Shown here: positions 23,481-27,082 of the stretch, piece by piece
Layout: each line of letters starts with the position of its first letter
Numbering within the stretch: position 1 is the first letter of the stretch
Source: an uncultured Mycoplasmatota bacterium
GTDB taxonomy: Bacteria; Bacillota_I; Bacilli_A; RF39; UBA660
DNA length: 27,082 nt
Assembly: GCA_900549625.1 (NCBI GenBank)
Contig: URPE01000017.1
Location: forward strand, 1 to 27,082
Direction: 5' to 3'
Notes under the pieces: model-generated
The model's input: only the letters and a program-made list of their open reading frames with translations
What the model was told of the DNA's origin: nothing
The model's database searches: none
Program-made: the position numbers and the translations under genes

Positions 23481-25495
23481 AAAATTCTTAGTGTATTTAA
23501 CACTGTAAGTAATGTAACTCCTGTATCAGATATAACTGCCATCCACATATTTGCCATACCAAATACACTAAGTAAAAGAATAAGCACCTTTACACTCATT
23601 GCCATAATTAAATTTTGTTTCACAATTTTTTTAGTATATACACTAATGTTTATGGCTTTTGGTATACATTCTAATTCATCTTGCATTAAAACAATATCAC
23701 TTGCTTCTACTGCACTATCACTCCCAATACCACCTAAAGAAATACCTATATCTGCTCTTTTTAGGGTTGGCGCGTCATTAACTCCATCTCCCACAAATAT
23801 TGTAAATCCCTTCTTACTAACTACTTCATATGCTTCATACTTATCATTCGGTAGCATCTCGTATTTTACCTCATCAATACCAAGCAGGCTTGCTATGTCT
23901 TTAGCCACACTCCTCTTATCACCCGTAAACATATAGGTCTTAATATTTCGTTTTTTTAACTCATCAATAACTTCTTTCGCATGTGGTTTTATCCCGTCAT
24001 TTATGAGTACACTTGCGATATGTGCACCATTTATATGCAAATGTACTAAACCACTATTATCACAATCACATAACTTATTATTACCAATAAGCACTTTTTT
24101 ACCATTTAAAGTAAATGTAATTCCCTTTCCTTCTATTTCTTTAAAGTCTTTAACACAACTAGTATCAATATCATTCTTTTTTAATTTTAATATAGAACTA
24201 GCAATAGGATGATTTGAAAAAGATTCTCCTTTAACTAAAATATCAATTATTTCATCCATTTTATAATTATCATCACTTATTAAAATATCTTTCACAACAA
24301 AAGTACCATTTGTAAGAGTCCCTGTTTTATCAAAAATAATATTATTTACTTCACTTAACCCATCTAAGTAATTACTACCCTTTATTAGTATCCCATTTTT
24401 ACTAGCCGTGCCAATACCTGTAAAATACGCAAGTGGTACCGAAATAGCAATTGCACATGGACAAGATATAACTAAAAATGTTAAAGCCCTATAAATACTA
24501 GTATTTATTGGAGTATTAAAAACAAGTGGTAAAACTATAACTATTAACAAAGCAAGTAACATAATAATAGGTGTATATACTTTACTTATTTTAGTAACCA
24601 TGGTTTCAGTTTTTGTTTTCTTATCTGTTGCACTATCAAGCATTTCTAATATTTTAGCCACTGCCGAATCTTCGTATACATGTGTAGCCTTAACTTGTAT
24701 CACATCACCCATATTAACATAACCTGATAAAACTGCGTCTTTAATGCCAACCTCTAAAAGTTCACTTTCACCCGTTAAATTAGAAGTATCAATAAGACTT
24801 TTTCCTTTTATAACTATACCATCAATTGGTATTTTCTCCCCCTTTTTAACAACTAATATATCACCAATACTAACATCTTCCACTAAAACTTTCAAAGTAT
24901 CTTTACCACTTACTTTATAAGCATAAGGTTCCTTAATATCTAAAATACTTTTAATAGAACTACGTGACTTATTAATTGCTTTCTCTTCTAAAATCTTACC
25001 AATTGTATATAACATTACAACTAGTATTCCTTCCATTACTTCACCTAATAATAAGGCCCCTACAGAAGAAATAACTATTAAAGCATTTTCATTAATATTA
25101 CCCTTAATTAATAATTTAAAAGCATTAATAACTAACTTATAAAGAAGTAAACTATAAGAAATAATATATAAACAAATTTTTAAATAATTAGGTTCTTTTA
25201 TAAAATAACCTATAAAACCCAGTATAACCCCCAGTATTAAAACACTTAAATGATACTCACTTGGTTTATTATTAACTTCATTATTATCACTTAAAAAAGC
25301 GTCAGGTTCTACACTCTTAATAATTTTATTAAGTTCATCTATACTATATTTAATATCTGACTTATAAGACAATTTACAAGTATTAAAATTAACAACTACT
25401 TCATTAAAATCATCTCTTTTATTAAGCATTTCTTCTAACTCTCTTGCACAATCAGCACAATCTAAATTATTAATAGTATATTTATATTTTTGCAT
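23468..25495 (-). CDS. cadA: P1B-type heavy-metal ATPase (Cd/Zn/Pb efflux)
   Basis: This 675-aa pump exports divalent soft metals. An N-terminal metal-binding domain carries NLDCADC (Cys13, Cys16). The transmembrane CPC is at 345-347 (ISCPCAIAISVP), the phosphatase loop TGES at 241-244, and the phosphorylated Asp at 389 (DKTGTLT). MFTGDKR and VGDGVNDAPTL complete the nucleotide and hinge regions. The last helices contain MAVISDTGVTLLTVLNTLRI, whose Asp is diagnostic for Zn/Cd/Pb-type (P1B-2) rather than copper pumps. Its ATG overlaps the cadC stop by 14 bases, so the pump is made together with its metal sensor. Confidence 0.94.
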   Translation of the reverse strand: MQKYKYTINNLDCADCARELEEMLNKRDDFNEVVVNFNTCKLSYKSDIKYSIDELNKIIKSVEPDAFLSDNNEVNNKPSEYHLSVLILGVILGFIGYFIKEPNYLKICLYIISYSLLLYKLVINAFKLLIKGNINENALIVISSVGALLLGEVMEGILVVMLYTIGKILEEKAINKSRSSIKSILDIKEPYAYKVSGKDTLKVLVEDVSIGDILVVKKGEKIPIDGIVIKGKSLIDTSNLTGESELLEVGIKDAVLSGYVNMGDVIQVKATHVYEDSAVAKILEMLDSATDKKTKTETMVTKISKVYTPIIMLLALLIVIVLPLVFNTPINTSIYRALTFLVISCPCAIAISVPLAYFTGIGTASKNGILIKGSNYLDGLSEVNNIIFDKTGTLTNGTFVVKDILISDDNYKMDEIIDILVKGESFSNHPIASSILKLKKNDIDTSCVKDFKEIEGKGITFTLNGKKVLIGNNKLCDCDNSGLVHLHINGAHIASVLINDGIKPHAKEVIDELKKRNIKTYMFTGDKRSVAKDIASLLGIDEVKYEMLPNDKYEAYEVVSKKGFTIFVGDGVNDAPTLKRADIGISLGGIGSDSAVEASDIVLMQDELECIPKAINISVYTKKIVKQNLIMAMSVKVLILLLSVFGMANMWMAVISDTGVTLLTVLNTLRILRKF

Positions 25496-25868
25496 TATAG
25501 TCCCTATCCAATCTATGTCTAATATGTTCTATTCCGGTTTCAAACAACTTAGTAATATGTTCATCATCTAAGGTATAGTTTACCTCTTTACCAACTTTCT
25601 TAAACTTAACAATACCAGCATTCTTTAAAATAGCAAGTTGATGCGATACCCGAGACTTTGTCATACCTAGTACGTTTGCTATATCACATACGCACATTTC
25701 TTCATGGTCTAATAGCCAAATAATTTTAGTCCTCGTATTATCACCTATAATTTTAAAAAGTAAAGATAATCTTTCTAAAGACTCATCACTAGGCATATCT
25801 TTCATTACTCTTTTAACAACACTTTCATGTATAACATTACAATCGCATGCCACAAAATTATCTTTCAT
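25482..25868 (-). CDS. cadC: ArsR/SmtB-family metal sensor CadC/CmtR-like
   Basis: The 128-aa repressor has the winged-helix DNA-binding core (CVCDIANVLGMTKSRVSHQLAILKNAGIVKFKKVGKEVNYTL). Cysteines match the CadC alpha3N site: Cys8 and Cys10 near the N-terminus plus Cys59 and Cys61 in MCVCD. Metal binding would release it from DNA and induce cadA. I moved the start to 25868 (MKDNFVACDC), which has GGAGG directly upstream; the longer frame to 25898 lacks one. The promoter just upstream contains a perfect operator-like palindrome. Confidence 0.93.
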   Translation of the reverse strand: MKDNFVACDCNVIHESVVKRVMKDMPSDESLERLSLLFKIIGDNTRTKIIWLLDHEEMCVCDIANVLGMTKSRVSHQLAILKNAGIVKFKKVGKEVNYTLDDEHITKLFETGIEHIRHRLDRDYNAKI

Positions 25869-25909
25869 ATATCCTCCTTCAATTGAAATCATATTCAACT
25901 ATACCCATG

Positions 25910-25939
25910 ATTATAATTGAATATTCATTCAATTGTCAA
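25910..25939 (-). promoter_or_regulatory. cadC promoter
   Basis: TTGACA (25934-25939), 18 bases, TATAAT (25910-25915) on the minus strand: both boxes are perfect consensus. The -35 box overlaps the stop codon of the small ORF upstream. Confidence 0.78.
25915..25934. promoter_or_regulatory. CadC operator candidate
   Basis: AATTGAATATTCATTCAATT is a perfect 8-4-8 inverted repeat that fills the space between the -35 and -10 boxes, where a bound ArsR-family repressor would block polymerase. A second, shorter dyad TTGAA-6-TTCAA lies at 25883-25898 in the leader. Confidence 0.7.
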
Positions 25940-26295
25940 GATAAAAAAAGAGTGTGCAAACAATTACACACAACTCCTAACAAAATATCAAAATTGTTGG
26001 GCGGCACATCCTCCCAAACTCTCTTACCTAATATGTCACAAAGAAGACTTTGATAATAATATTTTTCATATTGGCTATCATCACATTCAAATGAATCAAT
26101 AATAGTCGTATTATCTATAATCAAATAATTAATTTTCTTCTTTTGTAACCAATTAATAATATTTTTACTTTTACAAAAATTTTCTATAATTCTTTTATCA
26201 ACGCCATAGAACATATAGCCTTTATTAGTAAGAAAGACAAAGAAATGATTTGGATAGTATTTTTTTATAAATGTATATCTACTTTTTAAACTCAT
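25936..26295 (-). CDS. Small protein resembling MutS domain I; possible DGR accessory (MutS-like)
   Basis: The 119-aa product begins MSLKSRYTFIKKYYPNHFFVFLTNKGYMFYGVDKRII. The pattern of a helix, then a hydrophobic strand, then G-Y/F-h-x-x-Y/F-G-x-D resembles the mismatch-binding domain I of MutS (hhhFxxGDFYExFxxDA). INWLQKKKINYLIID would correspond to the later helix and strand. No other MutS domain is present. It lies 99 bases after a gene whose 3' end looks like a DGR variable region; MutS-like accessory proteins have been described in DGR cassettes. The match is by eye and weak; the gene itself is plausible (TGA stop, terminator). Confidence 0.55.
   Translation of the reverse strand: MSLKSRYTFIKKYYPNHFFVFLTNKGYMFYGVDKRIIENFCKSKNIINWLQKKKINYLIIDNTTIIDSFECDDSQYEKYYYQSLLCDILGKRVWEDVPPNNFDILLGVVCNCLHTLFLS
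25952..25971 (-). terminator. Probable terminator after the MutS-like ORF
   Basis: GTGTG and CACAC arms (with two further pairs after a mismatch) are followed by a T-rich run on the minus strand, overlapping the 3' end of the ORF and separating it from cadC. Confidence 0.5.
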
Positions 26296-26394
26296 GATCT
26301 ATTTTCTTTCTTTTTTTAATTTGTACGACCATAGACATTCGCCTAGACGACTCTAGGGCGGATATACTAAACGCCTCGTGGGTCTTATTTCACC
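26296..26394 (-). other. GC-rich structured spacer after the variable region, with perfect hairpin
   Basis: This untranslated stretch between the surface gene and the MutS-like ORF is GC-rich in its first 65 bases (minus-strand order). It contains CCTAGA-GTCG-TCTAGG (26342-26357), a perfect 6-bp stem with a 4-base loop. GGCG/CGCC arms (26357-26360 and 26372-26375) and GGGT/ACCC arms (26380-26383 and 26392-26395) are also present. No T-run follows, so it is not a normal terminator. A short-stem, 4-nt-loop hairpin just after the variable repeat is a known recognition element for DGR retrohoming. Confidence 0.55.
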
Positions 26395-27082
26395 CTAACT
26401 AAGGATGAATGGATTTCCTAAGCTGCCATCTCCACTTTGGACTCCCACATTCGATAAAAGATAACCGACGGGCAAAACCGCATAGTGGAGGTACGCGCTG
26501 TTGGTGCTGACACGCCCACCTGAGGACACAAGGAACACATTGACCGCATCGGAAGAGGTAGCATCCGGCGATATTGTCCATTTATAGTTACTATTAAATA
26601 ACCAATCATTATTTTTGCAATCACTTACATTACTAGAATCCCAACTGTATAATTTTGTATTTAAGCATGTTGCTCGATCTGTTGTACTTCCTCCACTTGT
26701 TGCATACCCATAATCACTTGGATACATTAACCCTATCTTTCCTGTCCATGTTGTTGTTCTTGCTACTGTATCGTTACAATAGTTCCCGCTTGAACATATT
26801 TTACCAGTATTACTGCCTCTTTCTAATTCATAAAATTTTGAGGTTATTATATTCTTGTATGAATAGGTGCTTCCATTACTTCCTGTATTCCATACGGCAT
26901 TGCCTAGAATATTTTTTAATTTTTCTTTTATGCCTGTACTTGTGAAATTACAACTTGTTGTTCCATTATTGTTAGAGTTATAACATTTTCCAGACTGATT
27001 ATTCCAGTATAGAGACCCACCTACAGTTTCACTTTCATATCCTGGATTTAATAGTTTCATTAAATCAGCTTGGCTCCATTCA
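26395..27082 (-). CDS. Surface protein paralogue, DGR-type target (5' end beyond window)
   Basis: The frame continues past the right edge; the last in-window codons read EWSQADLMKLLNPGYESE, so the ATG at 27060 is internal. It matches the C-terminal domain of the gene at 11209-12885 (SLYWNNQSGKCYN, GKIGLMYPSDYGYATSGGSTTDRATCL, NNDWLF) up to WTISP. The last 60 residues (SSGGRVSTNSAY...LPVGYLLSNVGV...NPFILS) differ. They have the G-x-V...A...(R/L)PV pattern of C-type-lectin-fold DGR variable proteins. The product is probably an exported binding protein with a SipW-like start outside the window. Confidence 0.8.
   Translation of the reverse strand, partial: EWSQADLMKLLNPGYESETVGGSLYWNNQSGKCYNSNNNGTTSCNFTSTGIKEKLKNILGNAVWNTGSNGSTYSYKNIITSKFYELERGSNTGKICSSGNYCNDTVARTTTWTGKIGLMYPSDYGYATSGGSTTDRATCLNTKLYSWDSSNVSDCKNNDWLFNSNYKWTISPDATSSDAVNVFLVSSGGRVSTNSAYLHYAVLPVGYLLSNVGVQSGDGSLGNPFILS
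26398..26580 (-). other. Candidate DGR variable repeat (VR)
   Basis: From 26580 downward the composition changes sharply. GC is 93 of 180 bases in 26401-26580 against 13 of 60 in 26581-26640. On the coding strand A falls to 19 of 120 (26461-26580) from 25 of 60 just upstream, while T falls much less (34 of 120 versus 22 of 60). All three minus-strand frames are open over 26418-26581, as expected when A, needed by every stop codon, is removed. Adenine-specific mutagenesis is the DGR hallmark. The exact VR borders need the template repeat. Confidence 0.65.

Noticed and set aside
25847..26102. Two plus-strand open frames across the cadC promoter.
   Set aside because: No ribosome-binding sites; they cross a strong minus-strand promoter and terminator, and the protein sequences are unconvincing.
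26399..26624. Two alternative minus-strand reading frames of 60-68 codons over the 3' end of the truncated surface gene.
   Set aside because: They are by-products of adenine depletion removing stop codons. Only the frame continuous with the conserved lectin-like domain makes a sensible protein.

Overview
This window looks like a chromosomal segment of a low-GC Bacilli/Mollicutes-related gut Firmicute, possibly an uncultured RF39-type lineage; that taxonomic guess is an inference. Coding DNA is very AT-rich. Every gene I can support lies on the minus strand. TGA works as a stop (spoIIGA, cadC-upstream ORF), so the genetic code is standard. Gene order matches conserved Firmicute blocks. I see no tRNA, rRNA or CRISPR array.

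Layout from low to high coordinates (transcription runs from high to low). At 1-26 is the start of a gene leaving the window. uvrC and rpoZ follow (198-2276). Next are a putative lipoprotein, a two-nuclease-domain DUF2779 protein and a type IV prepilin-like protein (2364-5436), then greA (5506-5973). From 6027 to 10573 is one tight operon of the B. subtilis yrzL-yrrK-yrzB-yrrL-yrrM-yrrN-yrrO type: ireB, ruvX, DUF1292, mltG, trmR, trhP1 and trhP2. It mixes cell-wall synthesis, kinase signalling and wobble-uridine tRNA modification. From 10637 to 15319 come a UPF0316 membrane protein, a large SipW-type surface protein, a zinc-ribbon membrane protein, trmL and two membrane-anchored thioredoxin-fold proteins. 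From 15406 to 19487 is the division/sporulation block ftsA-ftsZ-DUF1653-spoIIGA-sigE, split by a terminator that carries a Spo0A-box-like sequence. A stretch of about 350 bases (19557-19913) holds a small orphan gene with its own promoter and terminator, plus a long hairpin. DUF1848, a 65-aa protein and a MacB-like ABC exporter occupy 19914-23387, and a cadC-cadA metal-efflux operon occupies 23468-25868.

The most unusual part is the right end (25936-27082). A paralogue of the surface protein, cut off by the window edge, has a 3' end that changes abruptly from about 22% to about 52% GC and is depleted in adenine on the coding strand. It lies in a C-type-lectin-like C-terminus. It is followed by a GC-rich structured spacer with a perfect 6-bp, 4-nt-loop hairpin, and then by a small ORF resembling MutS domain I. 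Together these look like the target half of a diversity-generating retroelement (DGR): variable repeat, downstream cruciform and accessory gene. The reverse transcriptase and template repeat are not in the window.
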